Shown: one piece after another, positions 1 to 7,736 of the stretch
Position numbering within the stretch: position 1 is the stretch's first letter
Layout of the letters: each line of letters starts with the position of its first letter
NCBI GenBank assembly: GCA_002733485.1
Contig: NVVU01000003.1
Location: 1-29,128 of the forward strand
Direction: 5' to 3'
DNA length: 29,128 nucleotides
DNA from: Robiginitomaculum sp.
Lineage (GTDB): Bacteria > Pseudomonadota > Alphaproteobacteria > Caulobacterales > Maricaulaceae
Program-made: the position numbers and the translations under genes
Notes under the pieces: model-generated
Database searches by the model: none
What the model saw: the letters and a program-made list of their open reading frames with translations, nothing else
What the model was told of the DNA's origin: nothing

Positions 1-267
1 AAAGTCCGTGTTGAAGGTGTTTTGAGCTTTAGAAACAAACAGGAATGACCGAAGTCCGACCAATACCCATGAAAGGGTCTGCAATAAAATCCAAAGTCTA
101 GTCCTCACGAGGAGCGTTAACGTAATCCGAGGTTGCTATTATAGGAATTTTGGAGAAATGCAAATCAAAAATACTGTATGTTTGATGTGAAGTGAAATCC
201 CAAGGCATATCTGGGCGAGCGCGACCACGGGGCCAATCAGAAAAATGGGCGTAGTCAACGCGGTCCT
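1..267. other. left edge, no intact gene
   Basis: I see no intact gene here. On the minus strand one frame stays open from the end of the membrane protein gene down to a TAG at 98-100. It reads like protein, with residues such as WVKDRVDYAHFSDWP, and may be the displaced tail of that gene. The same frame beyond the TAG (97 to 32) contains DPFMGIGRT, which resembles motif I of DNA amino-methyltransferases, but stops bound it on both sides. The segment is best regarded as decayed coding DNA. Confidence 0.4.
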
Positions 268-846
268 TTACCCAGAGGGCGGCCCATAAGAGGGCAGAAA
301 GCCAATGCCAATGCGATTGCCCAGTCTGTCCTTGCCCGCATCCATGGGCCAATAACGCATCCCGCAGCCAATATGGGTGAGCAATGCAAACACGCCTAAA
401 AAGTAATAGGGGATGAAGTAATAGGTGAAGGGTGGGCCGCTCATCACCGAAGCTGGCCATGAAAAATTGGTGTCCAGTATGAAAACTAGGCGCGCCATCA
501 CCAGCGCATAGAGGTGCTCAACCATAAAGAACAAGAAGATACCGCCAGAAAGTACCTGCGCCCATTCCCAAAAGCCCTGCGGCCTGGCCCGGCGCAAGCT
601 GCGAAACAGCAATATGCCCCCCAAAAAGAGCTGCTGTACAATAACAACCAGCAAGATCACTTCGATGAGGGGGAAGCGGTACACCACACGAAACAGCTTT
701 TGCACGGCGTTATAGGCTTCAATGCCAAACAAACCGCTGAGGTGATTGAACAGGTGCGTGATAATAAAGGCAAAAAGAATCAGTGCGCTGATCTTGTGCC
801 ATTGGCGCAGACGGTTTTTTGGCTCCAAGACCGTAACTTCAGTCAT
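268..846 (-). CDS. membrane protein with four predicted helices and conserved histidines, probably frameshifted at its C-terminus
   Basis: This 192-residue membrane protein belongs to no family I can name. Hydrophobic segments lie near residues 18-40, 58-84, 91-122 and 139-165. Histidines in or beside them (H31, H35, H111, H158) suggest a b-type haem protein of the SdhC/fumarate reductase cytochrome b kind; that is inference. The ATG overlaps the stop of the upstream Rrf2-like remnant as ATGA, so the two formed one transcript and were probably coupled, as no strong ribosome binding site is visible. The last residues (PSYGPPSG) interrupt what should be another hydrophobic stretch. In the neighbouring frame the text continues as SALLWAALWV and stays open to position 98. 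A single-base frameshift near 285-300 would give a protein about 55 residues longer with a fifth helix. It may therefore be a pseudogene. Confidence 0.6.
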   Translation of the reverse strand: MTEVTVLEPKNRLRQWHKISALILFAFIITHLFNHLSGLFGIEAYNAVQKLFRVVYRFPLIEVILLVVIVQQLFLGGILLFRSLRRARPQGFWEWAQVLSGGIFLFFMVEHLYALVMARLVFILDTNFSWPASVMSGPPFTYYFIPYYFLGVFALLTHIGCGMRYWPMDAGKDRLGNRIGIGFLPSYGPPSG

Positions 847-1056
847 TTTAGTACGTTTTCAAACCATTCAATGGATTTTTCAATTTGTTGGGGAGAGGTT
901 TCTTCAAGTCCTATGGTCTGTATGTCTGCCAAAGAGACAGTAGACAGAACATCCCGCCACGCCGTTTCGGCGCGTCGGCAGCGCCATGCCTTCGGGCACT
1001 GACGCCAGAATTGTACAACAGTGGATGGCCCACTCTATACCTTCATTTATTTTCAT
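843..1056 (-). pseudogene. Rrf2-family transcriptional regulator, internally deleted
   Basis: The ATG at 1056 opens a frame starting MKINEGIEWAIHCCTILAS, the typical first helix of Rrf2-family regulators (NsrR, IscR and RirA relatives). It continues to ALPTRR and then degenerates. A different frame carries a convincing Rrf2 C-terminus (AETAWRDVLSTVSLADI, ending EWFENVLK) with its TGA at 843-845. The switch lies near 960-985. Family members have about 140-160 residues, while only about 71 codons are present. The wing, dimer helix and any cysteine cluster (roughly 80 codons) are missing and the two halves are out of frame. The C-terminal half has no usable start codon of its own. Its stop overlaps the start of the membrane protein gene, which it presumably regulated. 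I see the two family-like ends directly; the deletion is inferred. Confidence 0.7.
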
Positions 1057-1059
1057 AAA

Positions 1060-1078
1060 GCGGATGTATCATATCCGC
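1060..1078. promoter_or_regulatory. palindrome upstream of the Rrf2 remnant, likely old autoregulatory operator
   Basis: GCGGAT and ATCCGC arms flank a 7-base centre, immediately 5' of the ATG at 1056 on the minus strand. Rrf2 regulators commonly bind dyads of this size in their own promoters, so this may be the operator of the regulator that has decayed. No clear -35/-10 pair was identified. Confidence 0.35.
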
Positions 1079-1152
1079 ATATATACGGTTAATATATGTC
1101 CGGTATTAAAAATGGAAAATAATGCTGTTAAAACTGGGAAGGCATTAAGTGG

Positions 1153-2184
1153 CTATACTGCGTTGAAATCACGCATGGTTTTTGCCATAGCGACAGACAT
1201 TTCCTCGACCGAGCGCGGCGTTATACCCAAAACGGTACGCAAGGCCGTATTGTCCATGCGGGTCTGTTTGCCAAGCCCGCTGACCGTCATGCGTAGGGTT
1301 TTATCGAACTTGGCCATCAGGCGCAGCACAAAATCGGGCAGGGTGCGCAACGGTGTTTTATACCCGGCCTTATTCAGTGCCTTGGAAATATCCAGCATCC
1401 AGGCTTCTTCGGATGAGGTGATAAAGCGCTTGCCGGCGGCTTCGGGGCGTAACATCGCTTGATAATGGGCTTCCGCCACATCACGCACATCAATCACGCT
1501 CCAGTTCAGGCGCGGGCAGGCGGGCACCTTGCCATCAATCAGGCGGGATACGACCTGGCCAGAGGTCGAGAAATTCTTGTCCAGCAACGGCCCCAGCACG
1601 GCAACCGGATTGATCACCGATAATTCCATACCTCCGGCAGCGTCTGTCTTGATAAAATCCCAGGCGGCGCGCTCGGCCAAGGTCTTGCTTTTGGCATAGG
1701 CGCTGATGGGGCCGTCCACATCTGACCAGTCGTCTTCGGTAAAGACGCGGGTCTGTTCGGCGCGTTCCTGTGCATCGCTGCGGCCATAGGCAATAGCGGC
1801 ACTGGAGGAGGTGAGCACGACGCGTTTCACACCGGCCTTGGCCGCAGAGCGCAAGGCCCGCAAAGCGCCTTCGCGCGCTGGAATGATCAGCTCATCCTCA
1901 TGCGCCGGGTCTTCAGGGGGAAAGGGCGAGGCCACATGCTGCACATAGGTGCAGCCTTGCATGGCCTCATCCCAGCCTTCATCGCTTTGCAAATCCAGCG
2001 TAACAAAAGACAAGCGATCGGCGGCCTTGCCTTCTGTGTCCACGGCGGCGCGCACTTCATCTGCGCGCGATGGTGTTCGCAACGAGGCGCGCACGAACAA
2101 GCCTTCATCCAGAAGCTTTTTTACGCAATGCTTGGCAATAAAGCCCGAGGCACCGGTGACTAAAACTGTTGGTTTATCACTCAT
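1153..2184 (-). CDS. extended SDR, NAD(P)-dependent epimerase/reductase of the dihydroflavonol-4-reductase type
   Basis: This cytoplasmic 343-residue oxidoreductase has an N-terminal Rossmann fold. The nucleotide motif TGASGFIA is at residues 10-17 and the catalytic pair YAKSK at 163-167, with a run of serines (LTSSSAA, 124-130) as the usual third active-site element. Length and motif spacing fit the DFR/cinnamoyl-CoA-reductase-like extended SDRs, which reduce a carbonyl to an alcohol with NADPH. The substrate cannot be read from sequence. The ATG overlaps the TAA of the upstream exported-protein gene by one base (TAATG), and an acyl-CoA/ACP synthetase lies one gene further up. The three probably form one operon acting on an activated acid or lipid-like compound (inference). 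The substrate-binding C-terminal region runs to the stop and looks complete. Confidence 0.85.
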   Translation of the reverse strand: MSDKPTVLVTGASGFIAKHCVKKLLDEGLFVRASLRTPSRADEVRAAVDTEGKAADRLSFVTLDLQSDEGWDEAMQGCTYVQHVASPFPPEDPAHEDELIIPAREGALRALRSAAKAGVKRVVLTSSSAAIAYGRSDAQERAEQTRVFTEDDWSDVDGPISAYAKSKTLAERAAWDFIKTDAAGGMELSVINPVAVLGPLLDKNFSTSGQVVSRLIDGKVPACPRLNWSVIDVRDVAEAHYQAMLRPEAAGKRFITSSEEAWMLDISKALNKAGYKTPLRTLPDFVLRLMAKFDKTLRMTVSGLGKQTRMDNTALRTVLGITPRSVEEMSVAMAKTMRDFNAV

Positions 2185-2927
2185 TATTTCACCCGATTGG
2201 CCAAAGTGTCATGATGCGCAGAAATGAGCGTACGCAAATAAAACCCGATGCTATTATCATCCTCAAAACCCGCATCTTTTGCCGCTTTTAATGAGGCACC
2301 TTCGGCCAGATCAGGGCGAGCAGCAAAGGCGGCCAGATCTTTGTAGGCTCCAATGGTGAAACTATCGACATTGGTGCCCATATCACCATCAAAAATAAGA
2401 TTGCCCCGGCGTTTTGTCGCCACCAGATAGGCGTTTTCCATTTCACGCTGTTCCAGCAATTTGTTATTCATACCGGGCAAAGCATCAAACATCTCAATAT
2501 GGAAAAAGCCAGCCCCTTTGGTATAGGCGGCAACAAATTCAGGAGAGGGACCATAAGCAAACAGCTCGTCCTTATAGGTAATCCGCCCTTCCATATTGCC
2601 CAGTGTTTCCGCCGATTCAAAGGTGTTTCTGCCTTCGCTTTTTAGGCGCTCGGGGGCAAAAAACTCTGCGTAACTGCCGATCGGTTCCAACAACATCAGA
2701 TCCCATTGATCCCCCTGACTGTGGCGCATAATCAGCGGCGCAATACGGTCTCCATGTGAATAAAACCCCTGTTTTTCTAACGCTTTCAGGTCACTGATCA
2801 GGGCCTTTAATTCCCCGGGAGCGGCGCGCAGTGTTGTGGTCATCCACAAGGTATCGCGCGGTGGCTCATGGGCTTTGGTTAAGCCCGGCAGGGCTAGAAA
2901 TAGCAGTGTAAATATGATGCGTAACAT
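2184..2927 (-). CDS. exported protein of unknown function
   Basis: This 247-residue protein has a clear Sec signal peptide: a positively charged start, a hydrophobic core to about residue 15 and a likely cleavage after LTKA (residues 16-19). The mature protein is probably periplasmic. It has no membrane segment or lipobox and I recognise no catalytic motif. It is rich in aromatic and charged residues, and its composition would suit a compact alpha+beta fold such as a dimeric alpha-beta-barrel; that is a guess. An AGGA sequence lies about six bases before the ATG. It sits between an acyl-CoA/ACP synthetase and an SDR on the same strand and shares one base with the SDR start, so it is co-transcribed with them. 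No function is assigned. Confidence 0.75.
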   Translation of the reverse strand: MLRIIFTLLFLALPGLTKAHEPPRDTLWMTTTLRAAPGELKALISDLKALEKQGFYSHGDRIAPLIMRHSQGDQWDLMLLEPIGSYAEFFAPERLKSEGRNTFESAETLGNMEGRITYKDELFAYGPSPEFVAAYTKGAGFFHIEMFDALPGMNNKLLEQREMENAYLVATKRRGNLIFDGDMGTNVDSFTIGAYKDLAAFAARPDLAEGASLKAAKDAGFEDDNSIGFYLRTLISAHHDTLANRVK

Positions 2928-2954
2928 GTTGTTTCCTAAATATAATGGAAATGA

Positions 2955-4502
2955 TCAGGCGGTTTTTTCATCAAGCAGTTTGGCGGCGCTGATAAAATCA
3001 ACCTTGCCAGACCCCAGAACCGGGATCGTTGGCACAAAGACAATTTTTTTAGGCACGGCCAGTTCGGGCACGCCGTGGGATTGTGCCCAGGTGAGCAGTG
3101 TGGCGCGGTCCGCATCGGCATAGTCAGAGATCAGGATAATTTGCTCGCCCTTTTTGTCATCGGGCCGGGTAATGGCCACATGCTGGTTTTCCGGCCATAT
3201 GGCCGTGGCGCAGTTTTCAACAACTGCCAGCGAGACCATTTCACCGGCAATTTTGGCAAAGCGCTTGGCGCGGCCACGAATGGCCACAAAGCCGTCCGCA
3301 TCAATTTCCACGATGTCACCAGTATCATACCAGCCGTCTTCGAGAGGAATGATCTCTCCCGGATTGTCAGGCATAATATAGCCCTGCATAACATTGGGAC
3401 CACGCACAAAAAGGCGCCCGCCCTTTTCAATACCGGGCACAGGGTCCAGACGCGATTCCATATCGGGCATCATGCGCCCCACCGTGCCGGGGCGGTTATC
3501 TTCTGGTGTATTAACCGCGATAACGGGGGCGGCTTCGGTCACGCCGTAGCCTTCCAAAACCTGCAAGCCAAATTTTTTCTTCACGGCGGCACGGGTTTCA
3601 TCGCGTACACGTTCTGCACCACAAACGGCAAAGCGCAAACCATCCAGATCACCCTGATTACCGGCCCGTGCATAGCGGCTAAGAAATGTATCGGTGGCAA
3701 ACAGAACGGTGGCCCCGGTTGTGCGTACCCGTTCGGGGATAATCTTTACGTGTAAAGGCGAGGGGTATAGCGCCGCCTTCATGCCGCTGAACAAGGGCAG
3801 CAGCGCCCCGCCAGTTAAGCCAAAACAATGAAAGGTTGGCAAGGGATTGAAAACTACATCCGTGGTACGCAAATTTATATGGGCGCGGATCTGCTCAACA
3901 TTGGCAATAATGTTGGCATGGCTGAGGCCGACCCCTTTGGGGTCCCCTTCTGTGCCTGAGGTAAAAAGAACCACGCCCGTTGCATCGGGGGAAGGGAAGG
4001 CCCGAAACAGAAAGGGAAATACAGGCCCCAAAGCCCCGGCCACCTTATCCAGTGTTCCAATTTCCTCGCGGACATCCTCTAGGTAGAGAATTTTCACCTC
4101 TTCTTTGAGTTGCTCTTCCAGTTTTTCCAGTTTTGCCAGAGAAATAAAGCGATGCGCCGTGATAATGGTTTCAATTTGCGCAACCTTGAAAGCGGCTTTC
4201 AGATTGCGAGGCCCGGCGGTGAAATTCAGCATGGCCGGCACACGGCCATAGGCCAGCAAGGCGAAAAATCCGATGATCGACCCTGCGCCTGTTGGCAGTA
4301 AAATGCCCACCTTCTCACCAGTCTTTGTACTGCGTTTTAAGACGCTGCCCAGAGCAAAAGCCGCCCGGACAATCTCGGTATAAGATAGCTGCCGGTCGTC
4401 GGCATCAACGATGGCAATGGTTTTGCCGCCAAACTGACGGCGTGCCCGTAAAAGGGCGGCGAATATGGATTTACGCGTTTTACTGATACGAAATTTAGAC
4501 AT
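2955..4502 (-). CDS. acyl-CoA / acyl-ACP synthetase (AMP-binding, ANL superfamily)
   Basis: This 515-residue adenylating enzyme would activate a carboxylic acid with ATP to an acyl-AMP and then to a thioester. The phosphate loop TSGTEGDPKG is at residues 181-190. An adenine-binding stretch (GYGVTEAAP) follows at about 320, then the YDTGD aspartate motif near 390. A C-terminal subdomain carries the expected catalytic lysine in GSGKVDF. It resembles the stand-alone acyl-ACP synthetase domain of Aas-type enzymes more than long-chain FadD, but the substrate is not determined. It has no signal or membrane segment. The gene is first in a minus-strand group with the exported protein (27-base gap) and the SDR. 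Its promoter should lie in the 215-base divergent region shared with the M1 peptidase. Confidence 0.85.
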   Translation of the reverse strand: MSKFRISKTRKSIFAALLRARRQFGGKTIAIVDADDRQLSYTEIVRAAFALGSVLKRSTKTGEKVGILLPTGAGSIIGFFALLAYGRVPAMLNFTAGPRNLKAAFKVAQIETIITAHRFISLAKLEKLEEQLKEEVKILYLEDVREEIGTLDKVAGALGPVFPFLFRAFPSPDATGVVLFTSGTEGDPKGVGLSHANIIANVEQIRAHINLRTTDVVFNPLPTFHCFGLTGGALLPLFSGMKAALYPSPLHVKIIPERVRTTGATVLFATDTFLSRYARAGNQGDLDGLRFAVCGAERVRDETRAAVKKKFGLQVLEGYGVTEAAPVIAVNTPEDNRPGTVGRMMPDMESRLDPVPGIEKGGRLFVRGPNVMQGYIMPDNPGEIIPLEDGWYDTGDIVEIDADGFVAIRGRAKRFAKIAGEMVSLAVVENCATAIWPENQHVAITRPDDKKGEQIILISDYADADRATLLTWAQSHGVPELAVPKKIVFVPTIPVLGSGKVDFISAAKLLDEKTA

Positions 4503-4717
4503 GTGACCCCGGCTTTAAATAACTGCCCAATACAACTCATTCCCCTGCGGATGGCCAGATTAGCCCCTAAAGCCATGAATGAAAAGCGAAAGCCATATAT
4601 ATTCAACACGCAGTTGTATTGATCACGGTAAAATGAAAGTTTAGTAATCTCTGTGCACTGGTAATAGTGTAACAGTTTTGCTAGGCCATCAGACAAGGGT
4701 TAACGGAGGGCCTATCC
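4503..4717. promoter_or_regulatory. divergent promoter region with a 10-bp inverted repeat
   Basis: The region lies between the synthetase operon (minus) and the M1 peptidase operon (plus) and holds no gene. CAATACAACT (4528-4537) and its exact reverse complement AGTTGTATTG (4612-4621) are 74 bases apart, one near each gene start. They could be two sites for one regulator or the arms of a loop. GGAGGG at 4705-4710 is the ribosome binding site of the peptidase gene. I could not fix a convincing -35/-10 pair. Confidence 0.35.
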
Positions 4718-7132
4718 ATGCATCGCATTATCGGCGCAATTGCGTTACTTTCGGTTGTTTCAACACCGGCATTATCAAACCCAATTCAACAAACCAAGGG
4801 CAGCTTTCAGGACAAGTTCCGACAGCTTGAGGACGAGGATTGGCCTACACCGAACGGTGTCCGCTCGGCAACGGGTGCGCCTGGTCCGCAATACTGGCAA
4901 CAAAAAGCTGATTATAAAATCAAGATCACGCTGGATGAAGCTAAAAAACGCCTAAGCGGTAGCTCGTCTATTACCTACACAAACAATTCTCCGGAAACGC
5001 TCGCGTTTCTATGGGTTCAACTGGATCAAAACCGTTTCAAGAACGACTCACTTGGTGAGCTGGCGGCAACAAGCCGTTCCACCGATAAAATTTCCTATAA
5101 TTCAGCCCGACGCGCTCTGGCTATGCGCAAATATAAGGGCGGATTTGATATATCCGGCGTTACCGATGCCAATGGTACAAAGCTGCCTTACACCATTGTT
5201 GACACGCTGATGCGCATCGACCTGCCCACCGCTTTGGCCCCGGGCCAGATAATGGGCATTGATATTGGCTATGCCTACAATATTCTCGAGCAAAAAGTGA
5301 TCGGTGGCCGTGGAGGCTATGAGTGCTTTACCAAGGATGATGAAGATGGCAATTGCATCTTTGAAGTGTCGCAATGGTATCCGCGTATTTCCGTGTTTTC
5401 AGACTATGAAGGCTGGCACAATAAAACCTTTATGGGCCGGGGCGAGTTTACGCTGGAATTTGGCTCTTATGATGTCGAGATCACGCTGCCATCCGATCTT
5501 GTGGTGGCGTCCACGGGGGATTTGTTAAACCCTGACGACGTGCTGAGCGCCACACAGCGCCAGCGTCTTAAAAAAGCGGAAACAGCCAAAGAGCCGGTGT
5601 TTATTGTCACCCCTGGGGAAGCCAAAAAAGCTGAAAAGGCCAAGGCTAAAGGCACAAAAACCTGGAAATTCCATGCCGATGATGTGCGTGACTTTGCCTG
5701 GGCGGCGTCTCGCAAGTTCATCTGGGATTCCATGGGCGTTCAGTTGAATACCGAAGGCGCGCCAGACACCATCATGGCCATGTCGTTCTATCCCAAAGAG
5801 GCCGAGCCTCTGTGGTCGACGTATTCCACCAAGGCGGTTGCCCATACGGTTGATGTGTATTCACGCTTTTCCACACCTTATCCATGGCGCAAGGCCATTT
5901 CGGTCAATGGCCCTGTGGGCGGCATGGAATACCCCATGATCACCTTTAATGGCCCACGGCCTACCAAGGATGATGATGGCAATCTGACCTATTCCCGCCG
6001 GACGAAATACGGGCTTATTTCTGTGATCATTCACGAGATTGGCCACGGTTTCTTCCCCATGACGGTCAATTCTGATGAGCGTCAGTGGACATGGATGGAT
6101 GAAGGTCTGAACACCTTTACCCAATATCTGGCAGAACGAGAATGGGAAGAAAATTATCCCTCCCGCCGGGGCGAACCAAAAGACATCGCCAACTATATGA
6201 AGTCGCAATATCAGGTTCCGATTATGACCAATTCGGAATCTATCCTGCAATTTGGCAATAATGCCTATGGCAAGCCGGCAACGGCACTGGCCATATTGCG
6301 TGAAACCATTTTGGGACGCGAGCTTTTTGACAAGGCGTTTTCTACCTATGCCAATCGCTGGCGCTTTAAACGCCCAACGCCATATGATTTTTTCCGCACC
6401 ATGGAAGAGGTTTCCGGCGTTGATCTGGACTGGTTCTGGCGCGGCTGGTTCTATTCCACCGATCATGTTGATATTTCCATCGACAAGGTGGTCAAGGGCA
6501 CCATCAACACCCAGGACCCGGATGTCGAATCCGCCTATCTGATAGAGCGGGACAAAACCGAGCCTGCGCCGTTGTCGATTGCACGTAATGCCGATATTGA
6601 AAAATGGGCGGATCGTGATTCTTCGGTCATTGATTTTTATAACAAGAATGGCAAACACGCTGTCTCCGATGGGCAGCGTAAAAAATACAAGAAAAAACAG
6701 AAAAAGATGGAGCCATGGAAAAAGGAAGTTCTCTCCACCAAGGAGAATTTCTACTTCATGACTTTCAGCAATAAAGGCGGGCTGGTTATGCCGATCCTGC
6801 TTGAGCTGGAATATGCGGATGGCAGCAAGCAATCTGTCCGTTTGCCCGCTGAAGTGTGGAAAAACAATCCAAACACCGTCACCACACGGGTTATGAGTCC
6901 CAAGGAACTGGTTTCCGTGACCCTTGACCCACGCTGGGAAACTGCTGATGTGGACGTGGAAAATAATTATTATCCGCGCCGTATCATTCCTTCACGTCTT
7001 GAGGTTTTCAAAGGTCGCAAGACCAAGAAGAACCTGATGCAGAAAATGGATAAAGCTGTGGATCGTGACAGCATGAAACCCCATAAAGCCAAAAAGGGCA
7101 AAAAGGATGAAGAGGATGAATCAGACGAATGA
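4718..7132 (+). CDS. exported M1-family zinc metallopeptidase
   Basis: This 804-residue protein has a signal peptide (cleavage likely near STPALS, residues 15-20) and is probably periplasmic. It has an N-terminal beta-sheet domain, then the exopeptidase-type motif GMEYP at 402-406. The zinc site HEIGH is at 439-443, with E462 exactly 18 residues later in WMDEGLN. That gives the complete HExxH-x18-E ligand set of gluzincin aminopeptidases, so it should be active in removing N-terminal residues from peptides. Unusual features are a lysine-dense patch (about residues 650-670) and a tail that turns from lysine-rich to acidic (ending DEEDESDE). GGAGGG seven bases upstream supports the start. Its stop overlaps the start of the DUF6702 gene (ATGA), so the two are one operon. 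Confidence 0.9.
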   Translation: MHRIIGAIALLSVVSTPALSNPIQQTKGSFQDKFRQLEDEDWPTPNGVRSATGAPGPQYWQQKADYKIKITLDEAKKRLSGSSSITYTNNSPETLAFLWVQLDQNRFKNDSLGELAATSRSTDKISYNSARRALAMRKYKGGFDISGVTDANGTKLPYTIVDTLMRIDLPTALAPGQIMGIDIGYAYNILEQKVIGGRGGYECFTKDDEDGNCIFEVSQWYPRISVFSDYEGWHNKTFMGRGEFTLEFGSYDVEITLPSDLVVASTGDLLNPDDVLSATQRQRLKKAETAKEPVFIVTPGEAKKAEKAKAKGTKTWKFHADDVRDFAWAASRKFIWDSMGVQLNTEGAPDTIMAMSFYPKEAEPLWSTYSTKAVAHTVDVYSRFSTPYPWRKAISVNGPVGGMEYPMITFNGPRPTKDDDGNLTYSRRTKYGLISVIIHEIGHGFFPMTVNSDERQWTWMDEGLNTFTQYLAEREWEENYPSRRGEPKDIANYMKSQYQVPIMTNSESILQFGNNAYGKPATALAILRETILGRELFDKAFSTYANRWRFKRPTPYDFFRTMEEVSGVDLDWFWRGWFYSTDHVDISIDKVVKGTINTQDPDVESAYLIERDKTEPAPLSIARNADIEKWADRDSSVIDFYNKNGKHAVSDGQRKKYKKKQKKMEPWKKEVLSTKENFYFMTFSNKGGLVMPILLELEYADGSKQSVRLPAEVWKNNPNTVTTRVMSPKELVSVTLDPRWETADVDVENNYYPRRIIPSRLEVFKGRKTKKNLMQKMDKAVDRDSMKPHKAKKGKKDEEDESDE

Positions 7133-7692
7133 TCCTTGCGCTCAGGCAAACTAAAGGCGAAGCGTCAAAGGGAAACCTTTGGCGCTTCTGTCTTGCCATC
7201 GCCTTTTATATTACGGCCCTGTCCCTGTTTATGCCCGCGCCGGCGCAGGCACACCGCGCCCATGCGGGCCTGACCGAGATCGTCTGGAATGCGCATACAC
7301 AAGAGATGGAAATCACCCACCGCCTTTATGCCCATGATCTGGAACCGCGTTTGTTTTCCCATGTGCTGAGCGGTTGGGAGGAAACCCAGGAAGGGGTTGA
7401 ACGCGTCGGCGAATATTGCACGGTAAAGTTTCAAATCAGAGACAAAGGCCAGCCAGTGCCATTATCATATGTCGGTGCCGAGCCGGAGGGGGAATTCATC
7501 TATGTGTATTTCACTGCGCCGCGCCCTGCAGAAGGGGACAGCCTGAGTATTTATAATGCCATGTTGATGGATGCCTTTGATGATCAGGTTAATCTGGTCA
7601 ATCTAACTCTGGATGGCAAAACCCAGAGCCAGTATTTTCGCTTTGGCGAAGCGGCAAAGCCCCTTGTCTGGACACTTCCAAACGCGGACTGA
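7129..7692 (+). CDS. DUF6702-family exported protein
   Basis: This 187-residue protein carries an extended N-terminus and then a hydrophobic signal segment (about residues 19-41) ending at APAQAH. The mature part (HRAHAGLTEIVWN, then RLYAHDLE) matches what I recall of DUF6702, a family of small secreted beta-rich proteins of unknown role often found beside M1 peptidases. Here too the start overlaps the peptidase stop by four bases, so the two are translationally coupled and probably work together, for instance as chaperone or accessory (inference). The family name is from memory and not verified. An internal ATG in the signal region (VFMPAPAQ) would leave no signal, so the first ATG is preferred. 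Confidence 0.7.
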   Translation: MILALRQTKGEASKGNLWRFCLAIAFYITALSLFMPAPAQAHRAHAGLTEIVWNAHTQEMEITHRLYAHDLEPRLFSHVLSGWEETQEGVERVGEYCTVKFQIRDKGQPVPLSYVGAEPEGEFIYVYFTAPRPAEGDSLSIYNAMLMDAFDDQVNLVNLTLDGKTQSQYFRFGEAAKPLVWTLPNAD

Positions 7693-7736
7693 GATCACGC
7701 CCTTGCTTGCTTACGCAATTGGGTACATTTTGCACC

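Noticed and set aside
986..1462. 158-codon plus-strand frame
   Set aside because: It is antisense to the SDR C-terminus and the Rrf2 remnant, both of which show family-like sequence on the minus strand.
4337..4696. 119-codon minus-strand frame over the divergent promoter region
   Set aside because: It overlaps the synthetase N-terminus in another frame and has no family features.
5861..6832. 323-codon minus-strand frame
   Set aside because: It lies wholly antisense to the M1 peptidase, whose catalytic motifs are in the plus frame.
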